Origin: Streptomyces mobaraensis | Lineage (GTDB): Bacteria > Actinomycetota > Actinomycetes > Streptomycetales > Streptomycetaceae | Direction of reading: 5' to 3' | DNA length: 64,000 nucleotides | NCBI RefSeq assembly: GCF_020099395.1 | Contig: NZ_CP083590.1 | Coordinates: 4,340,001-4,404,000 of the forward strand | Shown here: in pieces, positions 1 to 10,128 of the stretch | Numbering within the stretch: the first letter of the stretch is position 1 | Layout: each line of letters begins with the position of its first letter | Notes under the pieces: generated by a model | What the model saw: only the letters and a program-made list of their open reading frames with translations | The model's database searches: none | What the model was told of the DNA's origin: nothing | Program-made: the position numbers and the translations under genes

Positions 1-2226
1 CTGATCACCCTCGGGGACAAGCCCGAGGACCGCTGGCCCGAGGCGCGCGAGTGGCTGGACGCGCACGGCTACGACGACACCCTCGCCTACGTCCGGGCGA
101 TCTCCATCCGCATCCTGGAGGAGACCGGGCTGCTGCCGCACCTCAACCCGGGCGTCATGTCCTGGACCGACTTCCAGCGGCTCAAGCCCGTCTCGCCGTC
201 CATGGGGCTGATGCTGGAGACCACGGCGGAGCGGCTGTGGAGCGAGCCCGGCGGGCCGCACCACGGGTCGCCGGACAAGGAGCCCGCCGTCCGGCTGCGC
301 CACCTGGAGGACGCGGGCCGCAGCTCCGTACCGCTGACCAGCGGGCTGCTGCTGGGGATCGGGGAGACGGCGGAGGAGCGCGCCGAGTCGCTGTTCGCGC
401 TGCGCCGCGTGTCCCGCGCGTACCACGGCATCCAGGAGCTGATCCTGCAGAACTTCCGCGCCAAGCCGGACACGGCGATGCGCGGGATGCCCGACGCCGA
501 GCTGGACGACCTGGTCGCCACGGTGGCCGTCGCCCGGCACATCATGGGGCCGTCCGCCTGCCTGCAGGCGCCGCCGAACCTGGTGGACGAGGAGTTCGGC
601 CGGCTCATCCGGGCGGGCGTCGACGACTGGGGCGGCGTCTCGCCGCTCACCCCCGACCACGTCAACCCCGAGCGGCCCTGGCCGCAGATCGACGAGCTCG
701 CGGCGCGGTCCGCCGCCGAGGGCTTCGAGCTGAAGGAACGTCTCGCCGTCTACCCGGAGTTCATCCAGCGGGGCGAGCCCTGGCTGGACCCGCGCATCCT
801 CCCGCACGTCCGCGCGCTGGCCGACCCGGAGACCGGGCTGGCGCGCGAGGACGCCGTCGTGGAGGGCCGCCCCTGGCAGGAGCCGGAAGAGGTGTTCGTC
901 CCCACCGGCCGCACCGACCTCCACCGCACCATCGACAGCGAGGGCCGCACCGGCGACCGGCGCGCCGACTTCGACGAGGTGTACGGCGACTGGGAGGCGC
1001 TCCGCGAGGCGGCGGCCCCCGGCATGGTCCCCGAGCGGCTGGACGGTGACGTCCGCGCGGCGCTGCGGCAGGCCGCGGACGACCCGACGCGGCTGACGGA
1101 CGCCGAGGCGCTCGCCCTCCTGCACGCCGACGGCCCGGCCCTGGACGCCCTCTGCGGCATCGCCGACGACCTGCGGCGGGCGACGGTCGGCGACGACGTC
1201 ACGTACATCGTCACCCGCAACATCAACTTCACCAACGTCTGCTACACCGGCTGCCGCTTCTGCGCCTTCGCGCAGCGCCGCACCGACGCTGACGCCTACA
1301 CGCTGTCGCTGGACCAGGTCGCCGACCGCGCCCAGCAGGCGTGGGAGGTCGGCGCCGTCGAGGTCTGCATGCAGGGCGGCATCCACCCCGACCTGCCCGG
1401 CACCGCCTACTTCGACATCGCGCGGGCGGTGAAGGAGCGGGTGCCGGGGATGCACGTGCACGCCTTCTCACCCATGGAGGTCGTCAACGGCGCCTCCAGG
1501 ACCGGGCTTTCGATCCGCGACTGGCTCGCCGCCGCCAAGGAGGCCGGCCTCGACAGCATCCCCGGCACGGCCGCCGAGATCCTCGACGACGAGGTCCGCT
1601 GGGTGCTCACCAAGGGCAAGCTGCCGACGAAGGACTGGGTGGAGGTCGTCACCACCGCGCACTCGCTCGGCATCCGCAGCTCGTCCACGATGATGTACGG
1701 GCACGTGGACCAGCCCCGGCACTGGCTCGGCCACTTCCGGAAACTGGTGGAGATCCAGAAGGAGACGGGCGGCTTCACGGAGTTCGTGACCCTCCCCTTC
1801 ATCCACACCAACGCCCCCGTCTACCTCGCCGGCATCGCCCGCCCCGGGCCCACGATGCGGGACAACCGGGCGGTGACGGCGATGGCTCGCGTGCTGCTCC
1901 ATCCGCACATCACCAACATCCAGACGAGCTGGGTGAAACTGGGCGCCGAGGGTGCCGCCGAAATGCTGCGGTCGGGCGCCAACGACCTGGGCGGCACGCT
2001 GATGGAGGAGACCATCTCCCGGATGGCGGGCTCCTCGTACGGCTCGTACCGCTCGGTGCGGGACCTAGTCGCCATCGCGGAGGCGGCGGGGCGGCCGGCG
2101 CGGGCGCGTACGACGCTTTATGGGTTGGTTCCGGAGGAGCGGCGGGCCGCCGCGGCGGCTTCGGACGGGCATCTGCCGCGATTGCTGCCGGTGTTGGGGG
2201 CACCTCCCAGCCCGTCCGGCGTTTGA
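1..2226 (+). CDS. fbiC: FO synthase (CofG/CofH fusion), 5' truncated by window edge
   Basis: The frame is open from base 1, so the N-terminus lies outside the window. The product makes the deazaflavin FO, precursor of coenzyme F420, from tyrosine and a pyrimidine intermediate using two radical-SAM halves. The tail of the CofG half is present up to about base 1000. The CofH half carries its CX3CX2C cluster motif (CYTGCRFC, Cys codons at 1240, 1252 and 1261), followed by conserved stretches such as CMQGGIHPD and [13 protein letters not shown]. The CofG cysteines must lie upstream. The last codons (PSPSGV-stop) are encoded by an intergenic repeat element, so the natural C-terminus appears to have been replaced or extended by repeat DNA. 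Identification is firm; only the 5' end is unknown. Confidence 0.93.
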   Translation: MITLGDKPEDRWPEAREWLDAHGYDDTLAYVRAISIRILEETGLLPHLNPGVMSWTDFQRLKPVSPSMGLMLETTAERLWSEPGGPHHGSPDKEPAVRLRHLEDAGRSSVPLTSGLLLGIGETAEERAESLFALRRVSRAYHGIQELILQNFRAKPDTAMRGMPDAELDDLVATVAVARHIMGPSACLQAPPNLVDEEFGRLIRAGVDDWGGVSPLTPDHVNPERPWPQIDELAARSAAEGFELKERLAVYPEFIQRGEPWLDPRILPHVRALADPETGLAREDAVVEGRPWQEPEEVFVPTGRTDLHRTIDSEGRTGDRRADFDEVYGDWEALREAAAPGMVPERLDGDVRAALRQAADDPTRLTDAEALALLHADGPALDALCGIADDLRRATVGDDVTYIVTRNINFTNVCYTGCRFCAFAQRRTDADAYTLSLDQVADRAQQAWEVGAVEVCMQGGIHPDLPGTAYFDIARAVKERVPGMHVHAFSPMEVVNGASRTGLSIRDWLAAAKEAGLDSIPGTAAEILDDEVRWVLTKGKLPTKDWVEVVTTAHSLGIRSSSTMMYGHVDQPRHWLGHFRKLVEIQKETGGFTEFVTLPFIHTNAPVYLAGIARPGPTMRDNRAVTAMARVLLHPHITNIQTSWVKLGAEGAAEMLRSGANDLGGTLMEETISRMAGSSYGSYRSVRDLVAIAEAAGRPARARTTLYGLVPEERRAAAAASDGHLPRLLPVLGAPPSPSGV

Positions 2227-2330
2227 GGACCTCGCGGCGGAGCCGCGATGCCGGGGTCTGGGGGCTTGCCCCCAGGAATCGGCGAAGGTGGGGGTACCCC
2301 CTCTGGGGGAGGGACCGGGGCACAGCCCCC
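2205..2330 (+). repeat. Intergenic repeat, copy 1 (CGTCCGGCGTTTGAGGAC family)
   Basis: It starts with the CCCAGCCCGTCCGGCGTTTGA core, then a hairpin around CGCGGCGGAGCCGCG, a GGGTCTGGGGGCTTGCCCCC hairpin, and the CCCTCTGGGGGAGGGACCGGGGC end. Two further copies of the same module lie head to head at 48221-48456. The TGA of fbiC lies inside the core. The hairpins could act as a transcription terminator; that role is inference. Confidence 0.8.
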
Positions 2331-2409
2331 CGCAGGGGCCCCCGCGTGTTGCCGACCTGTCGCACACACTCGATCGGACGGCAACACTCCCCCGCATAAG
2401 GTGTCCCGC

Positions 2410-3567
2410 ATGTCTTCACCCCAGAATCCCCACCAGCCCCAGCAGCCGCACCCCCCGCAAGCCCCGCAGGGCGGCGGCTTCGGAGGCCCGCCGCCCACCT
2501 GGGGCCCGGAGGGGACGGGCCACGCCCAGCCGACGATGGTCGGCGGCCAGCCGGCCGTCCCACCGCCGCCCCCGCCGCCGGGCCAGGGCTCGGTACCGCC
2601 GCCGGGCCACGGCTCCGTACCGCCGCCGCCCGGCCCGGTGCCCGGCGGTGGCCCCGGGCCGTACGGGGGCGGGGCCCCCGGTCCGTACGGCGCCGGGCCG
2701 GGCATGGCCCCCATGCCCGCGCCCACGCCGCCGCCCCGGCGCGGGAACAAGAAGGTGCTCGCCATCGTCGGCGGTGTCGTCGCCCTGGCGGTCATCGGCG
2801 GCGGCATCGCGTTCGCGGTCAAGGGCGGGTCCGGGGACGACGACAAGAAGGAGGACGCCAAGGGGGCGTCCACCGCGCCCAAGGACCCGGCCGGCCCGCA
2901 GGCGTCGGCCTCGGCGCCCGCGACGGGCGGCGGCCAGGGCGCGGACAAGCCGGCGGACGGCGGCCACAAGGCCCCCGCGGGCTGGCAGACGCAGGTCTAC
3001 GAGCGGCACGGCTTCGCCTACGACGTCCCCGGCAAGGGGGAGAAGTGGAAGGTCCTGCCCGGCGACACGATGCTGTCGTACACCGCCAACGGCAAGCCGG
3101 TCGTCGCCATGACCGGCACCGCCAACTTCCATGAGGGCGGCTGCTCGTCGAACCCCAACCCCGACACCTTCGGCGAGGCCGGCAAGGGCCAGCTCGCCAC
3201 CGTCGGCACCACCGGTGGCGGCAAGGACGGCGACCTCCAGACCAACGCCCGTAACTGGGCGGGTAACTGGGGTGTGATGGCCTACGGCGGCACCGGCGCC
3301 AACAAGCCGAAGATCGAGGTCGGCCAGGCGACGCCGTGGAAGCACAACGGCATCGAGGGCTACACCGCCACCGCGAAGGTCAAGGTGACGCACCGGCCGA
3401 GCTCCTGTGTGCCGCCCACCGCGATCGTGAAGAGCATCGCGCAGAAGCTGCCGGACGGCACCTTCCACGGCTGGGTGATCTACGCGGACCAGGGTGTCCC
3501 GGACGCGCTGTCCGAGGAGCGCATCGACAAGATCATGCAGACGGTCCGCCCGGCCGTCGCGCACTGA
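2410..3567 (+). CDS. Proline-rich single-pass membrane protein with extracellular domain, function unknown
   Basis: 385 aa from the ATG at 2410; an upstream in-frame ATG at 2248 would only translate repeat DNA, so it was not chosen. Residues 1-110 are a Pro/Gly/Gln-rich cytoplasmic region, followed by the basic stop RRGNKK, one membrane segment (VLAIVGGVVALAVIGGGIAFAV), a charged Ser/Ala/Pro linker, and a folded domain of about 190 residues beginning near GWQTQVYERHGFAYDVP. That domain has two cysteines (GGCSSN and SSCVPP) that could form a disulfide. The layout is common among streptomycete anchored extracytoplasmic proteins. No enzymatic motif is visible and I do not assign a function. Confidence 0.85.
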   Translation: MSSPQNPHQPQQPHPPQAPQGGGFGGPPPTWGPEGTGHAQPTMVGGQPAVPPPPPPPGQGSVPPPGHGSVPPPPGPVPGGGPGPYGGGAPGPYGAGPGMAPMPAPTPPPRRGNKKVLAIVGGVVALAVIGGGIAFAVKGGSGDDDKKEDAKGASTAPKDPAGPQASASAPATGGGQGADKPADGGHKAPAGWQTQVYERHGFAYDVPGKGEKWKVLPGDTMLSYTANGKPVVAMTGTANFHEGGCSSNPNPDTFGEAGKGQLATVGTTGGGKDGDLQTNARNWAGNWGVMAYGGTGANKPKIEVGQATPWKHNGIEGYTATAKVKVTHRPSSCVPPTAIVKSIAQKLPDGTFHGWVIYADQGVPDALSEERIDKIMQTVRPAVAH

Positions 3568-3726
3568 CCGGGCCTGCGGCACGGTCGGCGGAGCGTGTCA
3601 CCCGAGGGCCTCGGAGGGGTGTGGCCCCCGGGTGCCGCCCGGCACCGGGCCGGTGCGTCGCCGAGCCGGTGCTCGGCGGCCGGACCGGTGCACGACCGCG
3701 CGTCGCTACGCCGTCGCGTCGCTACG

Positions 3727-3921
3727 TCACTCGCCGTCCGTGACGGTCGCGGTGAACGCGGTCCACGCCTCGGGGGTGAAACCGAGCACCGGGCTCGCCG
3801 GGTCCTTGGAGTCGCGGACGGCGATGGCGCGGGGGAGGGGGGAGGCGACCTCCACGCAGTCGCCGTGCGCCAGCGAGTAGGAGGACTTGCGCCAGGTGGA
3901 CTTGCCCTGCTGAATGGCCAT
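3727..3921 (-). CDS. DUF397 domain protein, partner of the upstream XRE regulator
   Basis: 64 aa, typical for DUF397. It has the family signatures WRKSSYS near the N-terminus, DCVEVA in the middle, VRDSKDP, and a WTAFTATV C-terminus. The start ATG at 3921 follows a GGAG ribosome site at about 8 nt. It lies downstream of, and co-oriented with, an XRE/DUF5753 regulator (4119-5018). Such pairs are very numerous in Streptomyces (for example the whiJ and abaA-type loci) and influence development and antibiotic production. A direct interaction of the two products is known for some pairs and inferred here. Confidence 0.9.
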   Translation of the reverse strand: MAIQQGKSTWRKSSYSLAHGDCVEVASPLPRAIAVRDSKDPASPVLGFTPEAWTAFTATVTDGE

Positions 3922-4118
3922 GGTGTTGCTCCGTTGCCTGTGAGTGCTGCCTGTGGTCAGAAACGCCGGTTTCCCGAGGTGGAACCGACGGTACGCGCCA
4001 ACATCAGATGCTGAACTGGCTGTTCACCCGACCGGATGGCATATTCCAGGCACCCCTTCCGCGGAAGTGGCGGCAGGTGTACCGTTCCGCCTCTCGCGTG
4101 GCGGGGTTGCGGCAGGGG

Positions 4119-5018
4119 CTATGCGCGGGCGCCGTCGGCGGCCCGGTACTCCTCCGCGACGCGGAGCATGAACTGCCGTGAGTGCTCGGCGTTCAGTGCC
4201 TGCATCCGCAAATGCTCGTACATCACGCTGTACGCCTGGACGTCGTTCGGCTTCTCCAGGTAGAGGTCGCTGGTGATCCCCTCCAGGTACACCGTGCTCG
4301 CGTCCTGCGGGTCGTGGAACTCCAGGATGCAGAACTTCCCGTACATGCCGGGGTGCGCGCCCACGTCGTACGGCAGCACCTGCACGGTGATGTGCGGCTG
4401 GAGGCTGAACTCCACCAGGTGCTCCAGCTGTTCGCACATCACGGCCCGGCTGCCGACCACCCGGCGCAGCGCCGCCTCGTCGATGACGGCCCACAGCCGC
4501 AGCGGGTTGTCCGGGTCGCTGATGCGTTCCTGCCGCCGCATCCGCACCTGCACCCGGCGCTCGACCTCCGCCGCGGTGGCCTCCGGCCAGGAGCCCTCGG
4601 TGACGGCACTGGCGTAACCGGGCGTCTGGAGCAGCCCGGGGACGAGCGACGCCTCGTAGATGCGCAGCGAGGCCGCGTCCGTCTCCAGCCCGATGTAGAC
4701 GCTGTACGGGATGTCGCCGAACGCGTGCCACCAGCCTTGCTGGCGCGACTCCTTGGCCATCTGCATCAGCGAATCGACGATGCGGTGGTCCTCGACCCCG
4801 TACACCCCGCAGAGGTCGCGGACGTCGCGCTGGCTGATGCTGCGGCGGCCGTTCTCCAGCCGGCTGATCTTCGACTGCGACACCAGCAGCCGTTCGGCGA
4901 CCTCCTCCGCCGTCATCCCCTTGAGCTCACGGAGCTTGCGCAGCTCCTGCCCCAAGCGGCGCCGCCTTACGGTGGGATTGACACTGGACGCCACGGGACG
5001 CACCTCCGGCTCCGTCAT
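4119..5018 (-). CDS. XRE-family regulator with DUF5753 domain
   Basis: 299 aa. Residues about 18-75 form a helix-turn-helix (LGQELRKLRELKGMTAEEVA, then SQSKISRLENGRR). The rest is a DUF5753 domain with the usual EASLVPGLLQTPGYA, RMRRQERI, QVLPYDVGAHPGM and LYLEKPNDV blocks. This is the WhiJ-like class paired with DUF397 genes; it probably binds its own promoter and is modulated by the DUF397 partner. The gap to the partner is about 200 bp, so the two may be separate transcripts. The region upstream carries no divergent gene that I can support. Confidence 0.92.
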   Translation of the reverse strand: MTEPEVRPVASSVNPTVRRRRLGQELRKLRELKGMTAEEVAERLLVSQSKISRLENGRRSISQRDVRDLCGVYGVEDHRIVDSLMQMAKESRQQGWWHAFGDIPYSVYIGLETDAASLRIYEASLVPGLLQTPGYASAVTEGSWPEATAAEVERRVQVRMRRQERISDPDNPLRLWAVIDEAALRRVVGSRAVMCEQLEHLVEFSLQPHITVQVLPYDVGAHPGMYGKFCILEFHDPQDASTVYLEGITSDLYLEKPNDVQAYSVMYEHLRMQALNAEHSRQFMLRVAEEYRAADGARA

Positions 5019-5931
5019 GCTGCTGTCTCCTGCTCCCGCAGCCTGCCACCACCGGCCGGGGCGGCGCTGGAAAACGCCGACACAGGATCTCGCTCACGGT
5101 GACCGTGGTCACGACGGCGACATCCCCGCCGGAAGCGCCCGGCGGTGCGCCCACTGTGCCCCGGGGTGCGCCGGGGCGGTCGGTCACGCCGTAGGCCGCG
5201 ATTCCGTTTCGACGTTCCCTGTGGGGTCCGGGGGGTTGCCGCCCCGCGGCCCCCGCGGCGGGCGCGGACCCTTCCGGTTCCGCGGCCGAGGGGGGTGGTG
5301 CGTAACGCTCGTGCGGGACGTGCGTGACGTGCGGGTGCGGCGTACCCGGCGACGCGGTCAGCATTCCGTCGCGGCCGTCACCTCACCGGGATCGCCGCCT
5401 CCGTGACCGGAGTTGACCGTTCCGCCGCGCTCATGGCGCTTGCCGCGCCCGTCGGGCCCGTCGCCAGTGCCGCGAGGCCCGCTGGACGCGACGCGCGCTG
5501 GACGCGAGGCCCGCTGGACGCGACGCCCGGTGGACGCGACGCCCGGTGGACGCGACGCCCGCTGGACGCGACGCCTGGTGGGCGCGGTGGCGCGGTCGCG
5601 ACGACGTCACGGCGGACGCCCGCCGGTACGGGTGCGACCGGCCGGGCGGCCGCCGACGGCCGTCCGCGGTGGCGCCGGTACGGGTGTTCCGTACCGGCGC
5701 GCGGATGAGGTGACGCGGTGCCGGATACGGCCCGGCGGCCGGGCCGCGGTGGCCGTGGACGGCCGCGGTGGCCGGCGGAGTTCGTCGGTGGCCGTCGGTC
5801 GTCGTACCCGGCGTTCACCGGCCCGCGGTGGTCGCACCCGGCGTTACCGCCGCCCGGCGTTCACCGTGCCGGGTGTCACCGCGGTACGCCGCGTCGCCCG
5901 TCCGGTGCTCCCCGCGGCCTGCCGCGGCGCG
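5019..5931. other. Long non-coding stretch with tandem repeats
   Basis: No reading frame here has convincing codon use or a recognisable product. A 145-codon minus frame at 4927-5364 overlaps the regulator start and resembles no family I know. 5481-5576 is a 16-bp tandem array, and 5600-5900 is rich in imperfect copies of CCCGGCGTTCACCG and GCCGGTACGGGTG. It looks like repeat-expanded intergenic DNA. Confidence 0.6.
5481..5576. repeat. 16-bp tandem repeat, six copies
   Basis: Six consecutive 16-bp units of the form GSTGGACGCGACGCCC begin at 5481, 5497, 5513, 5529, 5545 and 5561, with one to three substitutions between copies and a degenerate seventh unit after 5577. The unit length is not a multiple of three, so copy-number change would break any frame; this supports non-coding DNA. 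Confidence 0.85.
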
Positions 5932-6711
5932 TCACGAGGCCGCCGCGCGCGCCATCACGCCGCCGCGGTGCCCCGCTTGCTGAGGAACGGTTTCAGCAGG
6001 TGCCACGCCGCTGCGGACGGCCGCCGTCCGGCGGCCCGAACCGCCGTTCCCGCCGCCGGCCACGGCCGCGGCCCGGCGCGGCTGGGCCGCGGCGCCGTTC
6101 TGGACGTCCATCACGGCGTGCGCCACGAGGCCGCCCATGGGGTCGTGCCGGATGAGGTCCCGGAGCCTGGAGCGCGACGAGCGGCCCTCGTTGCCCGGAT
6201 AGAGGTGCTTGCCCAGGCCGACCGCGTGGGCCAGCGCGGCGAGCGCCGCGGTCCGCGGGTCCGGCGGCACGCCGGTGCGGATCGCGCTGTCCAGCCGGGC
6301 CCTGATCTCCCGGCTGATGGCCGTGTCCGTCGCCTGGTACCTGGTGGTCGGCAGTACCCCGCACATCTGGCCGGCGACGGCGTGCACCATGCCGCACCGC
6401 TCCAGATGGGTGAGATACGTCTGACGCAGCCCCAGCCGGGGCCCGCCGATCCAGTGGACCGCGCGGACCGGACTGCCGCGGCGGCGCAGCAGTTCGAGCG
6501 CGGTGTCCAGGGTCGGATCTCCTGTCGGCCGTGGCATCACCACGGCGATACGATCCCCGTCAGGGGCTATCCGTCCGGCCAGAGCCAGCTCCACTAGCTG
6601 GGCTCCGGCGAGACCGAGGTCGAGCGACTGCGGCTGCGCCGTGGTCCCCGTGGCCGGGTCCAAGGCGAGCAGCAGAAGCTCCTCCGGAATTGTTCTGCGG
6701 CTCCTGCCCAT
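5932..6711 (-). CDS. GOLPH3/VPS74-family protein
   Basis: 259 aa from the ATG at 6711, which has GGGGAGG five bases upstream. The N-terminal block RTIPEELLLLALDPATG, then DLGLAGAQLVELALAGRI and a run of amphipathic helices through MGGLVAHAVMDVQNGAAA match the bacterial GOLPH3 (GPP34) fold, which in eukaryotes binds phosphatidylinositol-4-phosphate on Golgi membranes. Streptomycetes carry many paralogues of unknown role, presumably membrane-peripheral. The last about 45 residues are low-complexity Ala/Gly. It is transcribed away from the carboxypeptidase gene that starts at 6971. Confidence 0.88.
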   Translation of the reverse strand: MGRSRRTIPEELLLLALDPATGTTAQPQSLDLGLAGAQLVELALAGRIAPDGDRIAVVMPRPTGDPTLDTALELLRRRGSPVRAVHWIGGPRLGLRQTYLTHLERCGMVHAVAGQMCGVLPTTRYQATDTAISREIRARLDSAIRTGVPPDPRTAALAALAHAVGLGKHLYPGNEGRSSRSRLRDLIRHDPMGGLVAHAVMDVQNGAAAQPRRAAAVAGGGNGGSGRRTAAVRSGVAPAETVPQQAGHRGGVMARAAAS

Positions 6712-6970
6712 CCATGCCTCCCCGCGTGGATGAGTGACAGGGTGACCCCTCTCACATTGGTCTGTCGAGAGTGCGTGGTGGCTTCGGGTGGGAACCGGTA
6801 GGTATGTCGTCTCGTCTTGCACATGGGTGAAGCCGGGGAAGCCGCCTGCCGGGTGGTCGCGCGGTGGCACGCCGACGGCAGAGCACACTGGTAGACGTTG
6901 AGAATGTCCGGAACGGCGGAGCGCGCGGCGCTTCGTCCCGGCGTACGGCGTGGGAATCGAGGAGGCATCG

Positions 6971-9514
6971 GTGGCGGGCGAGTCCCCCGACAAGTCTGAG
7001 CAGGGGAAGCCGTCGGGGGAGGCGGCCGGCGGTGAGCGCGACCCGAGGCTCGGGATGCACCGGGAGTCCGGAGCGGCCGTGGCCGTGGCCGGCGGTACCG
7101 GTTCCCACGCGGACCAGGACGACCAGGACGGCGACGAGAACGCCGACGAGGGCGCCAAGAGCGGCGAGGGCGGCGCGGACGGCGAGAGAGACGTGAAGGG
7201 CGCCGGCGGGAACGCCGCGTCCTCCTCCTCTGCTTCTTCGGCCTCTTCGGCTTCTTCGGCGTCCCGGCCGGACGCGAAGGATGCGAAGGGCGCGAAGGCC
7301 GGTGCCTCCGCCGACGCTTCCGCCGCGGCGCCCGAGGGCGGCGCGGAAACCGATGCGGATGCAAAGCCCGCCGCCTCGGAAGCGGGCCGGGTGCCGCCCG
7401 GCGACGCCCGGCTGAAGGCCGCCGTCGCCGCCTGGATGGCGAACGCGGACGACGAGGGGTCCGAGGGCGGATCCGAGGACGGGACCGAGGGCAAGACCGG
7501 GACCGAGAAGGGGGCCCGCTCCGGCGCGTCCGCTTCCGGCGTGTCCCCGTCCGCCGACGCCTCCCCCGCCGACCAGCCGACGCAGCTCATCAAGGCCCCG
7601 GCACCGGCCGGCGGGACCGCCGAGCCGAAGAACGGCGGCGGCCGCGACGGCTCGGACGCCCGTCCCGTGGACCGGCCGACCGCCGCCTTCGGCGTCGTCC
7701 GTCCGGACGCCGGGACGAGGACGAACCCGGGGAACGGCCCGAAGAGCGCCCCGAAGGGCGGCGCGAACGGCGGCGCGAACGGCGGCGCCAACGGTGCCGG
7801 TCGGGACGCCGGGGAGCCCTCCGGCTCCTCCTCCGCGGACCAGCCGACCGCCCTGCTCAAGGCCCCGGCCGTCCCGCCGGAGGCCCCCGCGGCGGGGGCC
7901 CGTCCGGATGCCGGCCAGGGCCGGAGCAGCCGGTTCGTCCCGCTGAAGTCGGACGACGAGGCGCCCGCGCTCGGCAAGAAGGCCGCGCCCGGCGCCCCCT
8001 CGGCGTCCGCCGGCGCGCCTGCCGCTCCCGCGCGGCCCGCGGCGCCGGAGCGCCCCGCCGTCCCCGTCAAGGTCACCCCGCCCGCCCCCGCCGCCCGCCC
8101 GGTCCCCGGTCCCGCGGGTCCCGGCGGCCCCGAGCGCACCACGCAGACGCCGATGCCCGTCGGCCCGGACGGCGAGAAGCAGGCGCCGCTCGACCTGCTG
8201 GCCCAGCTCACCAACAGCCCGCCGCCGCCGGAGACGCCGGTGCGGACGGCCATGCGCCGCGTGAAGATCTGGACGCCCATAGTGGTGCTCCTGCTGGTCG
8301 TGTTCTGCGTGGTGCAGGCGTTCCGCCCGCTGCCTGACCCGTCCCTGGCACTCGGCAAGCAGGCCGCCTACACCTTCGGCGGTGAGAAGTTCGACATGAA
8401 GTGGCCCACCGAGGGCCAGTCCGCCGCCAAGGTGCTCGGCGTCGGCGACCTCGGCACGTACGGGCCGCAGAAGCCGGTGCCGACGGCGAGCATGGCCAAG
8501 GTCATGACGGCGTACGTCGTGCTGCGCGACCACCCGCTGAAGATGCGCAAGGGGCCGGGCGGCCAGGACGTTCCCGAGCAGGGTCCGGCCGTCACCATCG
8601 ACGAGCGGGCGGAGAAGGAGGGCAAGGCCAAGGACGAGTCGGCCATCCGCGGCCTGCGGGCCGGGCAGACCTTCTCGGAGTACGACATGCTCCAGATGCT
8701 GCTGATCCCCTCCGGCAACAACATCGCCCGCCAGCTCGCGCGGTGGGACGCCGGCTCGGAGGAGGCGTTCCTCAAGAAGATGAACGACACCGCCAAGCAG
8801 CTCGGCATGAAGAACACCACGTACACCGACGCCAGCGGTCTCAACAAGACCACCGTCAGCACGGCCGTCGACCAGGTGCTGCTCGCCGAGCAGGTCATCA
8901 AGGACCCGGTCGTCCGGTCCATCACCACCAAGCCCAACACCCCGATCAAGGGCCTCAACGAGGGCATCAACAGCAACATCGACGACCTGCTGATCAAGCA
9001 CACCGGTGTGCTGGGCATCAAGACGGGCTCGTCCTCGCCGGCCGGCGGCACCCTGATGTGGGCGGCCCGCAAGCGGCTGAACGGCGAGGAGGTGCTGATC
9101 GTCGGCGCCACCATGGACCAGCACTTCAAGGGCGGTCCGGACGTCAACGCCGAGATGAGCCTCAAGATGGTCAAGCGCGTCAGCTACGAGCAGCTCACCG
9201 CCGTGCAGAACGCCCTCCAGCAGGCCGTCGTGGTCAAGAAGGGCCAGGTCGTGGGCTACGTCGACGACCAGCTCGGCGGGAAGACCGAGGTCGTCGCCAC
9301 CAAGGACGTCAAGGGCTACGGCTGGGGCGGCCTGCGGGCGAAGTTCGCCCTGGACAAGAAGAAGGGTGCGGCGCTGCCGCACTCGGCCAAGGCCGGCACG
9401 GTCGTCGGCGAGCTCGTCGTCGGCAGCGGGCCCGACGCGGTCCGGGTCCCGGTGGCGCTGAAGAAGACGCTCAGCGAGCCGTCCTTCGGCTCGAAGCTGA
9501 CCCGTCTCGGCTGA
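6971..9514 (+). CDS. D-alanyl-D-alanine carboxypeptidase (class A PBP5-like) with long disordered cytoplasmic N-terminus
   Basis: 847 aa from the GTG at 6971, which has GAGGAGG six to seven bases upstream; a GTG at 6950 lacks this spacing. Residues 1-430 are disordered and charged (Gly/Ala/Asp/Lys), with repeated GGAN units and two copies of a DQPTxLxKAP motif. One membrane helix follows at about 431-453 (VKIWTPIVVLLLVVFCVVQAF), then an extracellular transpeptidase-fold domain with Ser507-Met-Ala-Lys510 (SxxK), Ser581-Gly-Asn583 (SxN) and Lys684-Thr-Gly686 (KTG). All three active-site motifs are intact. It should trim the terminal D-Ala from peptidoglycan stem peptides. The huge N-terminal region is typical of streptomycete homologues and may serve cytoplasmic regulation or interactions (inference). 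Confidence 0.93.
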   Translation: MAGESPDKSEQGKPSGEAAGGERDPRLGMHRESGAAVAVAGGTGSHADQDDQDGDENADEGAKSGEGGADGERDVKGAGGNAASSSSASSASSASSASRPDAKDAKGAKAGASADASAAAPEGGAETDADAKPAASEAGRVPPGDARLKAAVAAWMANADDEGSEGGSEDGTEGKTGTEKGARSGASASGVSPSADASPADQPTQLIKAPAPAGGTAEPKNGGGRDGSDARPVDRPTAAFGVVRPDAGTRTNPGNGPKSAPKGGANGGANGGANGAGRDAGEPSGSSSADQPTALLKAPAVPPEAPAAGARPDAGQGRSSRFVPLKSDDEAPALGKKAAPGAPSASAGAPAAPARPAAPERPAVPVKVTPPAPAARPVPGPAGPGGPERTTQTPMPVGPDGEKQAPLDLLAQLTNSPPPPETPVRTAMRRVKIWTPIVVLLLVVFCVVQAFRPLPDPSLALGKQAAYTFGGEKFDMKWPTEGQSAAKVLGVGDLGTYGPQKPVPTASMAKVMTAYVVLRDHPLKMRKGPGGQDVPEQGPAVTIDERAEKEGKAKDESAIRGLRAGQTFSEYDMLQMLLIPSGNNIARQLARWDAGSEEAFLKKMNDTAKQLGMKNTTYTDASGLNKTTVSTAVDQVLLAEQVIKDPVVRSITTKPNTPIKGLNEGINSNIDDLLIKHTGVLGIKTGSSSPAGGTLMWAARKRLNGEEVLIVGATMDQHFKGGPDVNAEMSLKMVKRVSYEQLTAVQNALQQAVVVKKGQVVGYVDDQLGGKTEVVATKDVKGYGWGGLRAKFALDKKKGAALPHSAKAGTVVGELVVGSGPDAVRVPVALKKTLSEPSFGSKLTRLG

Positions 9515-10128
9515 CGGGGCTCGTCTCGGCCGGGGTCGGGGTCGGGGCCGGGGGCTCGCCTCGGCCGGCGCCGGGGCCCGTCGTGGCGGGCGCCCGGAGC
9601 CGCGTCGGCCGAGCGGACCCGCCCGCGTCGGCCGAGCGGACCCGCCCGCCTCGGCCGAGCGGACCGAGCCGCCTGTCCGGGCCCGGTCCGGGGCCGCCCG
9701 TTCCGGATCCGGCCCGTCTGCCCGACCGGCTTCCGATCCGCCTGTCGGCCGGACCGGTCCCGGCCCCTCTGTTGCCGGACCGGCTCCGGCCCGTCCGTTG
9801 CCGGGGCCGGTCCCAGCCCGTCTGTTCCTGACCGGTCCCGGCCCGGCGGCCGTTCCGGGGCCGGCTTCCGTTCGCGGTCCCGGGCGTCTCGGCGGATCCT
9901 CTCGTCGGAGCGGCGGGCGCCGTGCGCACCGGGCGCCGGCACCGCGTAATGGAACGAGGCCATTTCGCGATCCGGGAGCCCCGGCGCCGCCCGTGCTAGC
10001 GTCGCGCGGGGTCCGCGCAGGTCGCGGGCCCGTCGCGTGCCGGACCCGATCGCGTACCCGGAGCCACCGGGGCGGTCGGGGCATGCGGGAAGATGGGGGA
10101 AGACCTCGGGGAGACGGGGAGAGCCGCA
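9515..10128. other. Non-coding interval with tandem repeats
   Basis: No supported gene. Three copies of a 23-bp unit (GCGTCGGCCGAGCGGACCCGCCC) start at 9602, 9625 and 9648. 9680-9850 is a series of imperfect CCGGCCCGTCTGTTGCCGGACCGG-like repeats. Long minus-strand open frames across it reflect GC bias only. Confidence 0.6.

Noticed and set aside
4927..5364. 145-codon minus-strand frame upstream of the XRE regulator
   Set aside because: Codon use is fair, but it overlaps the regulator's 5' end by about 90 bp, has no domain and no good ribosome site; not enough to call a gene.
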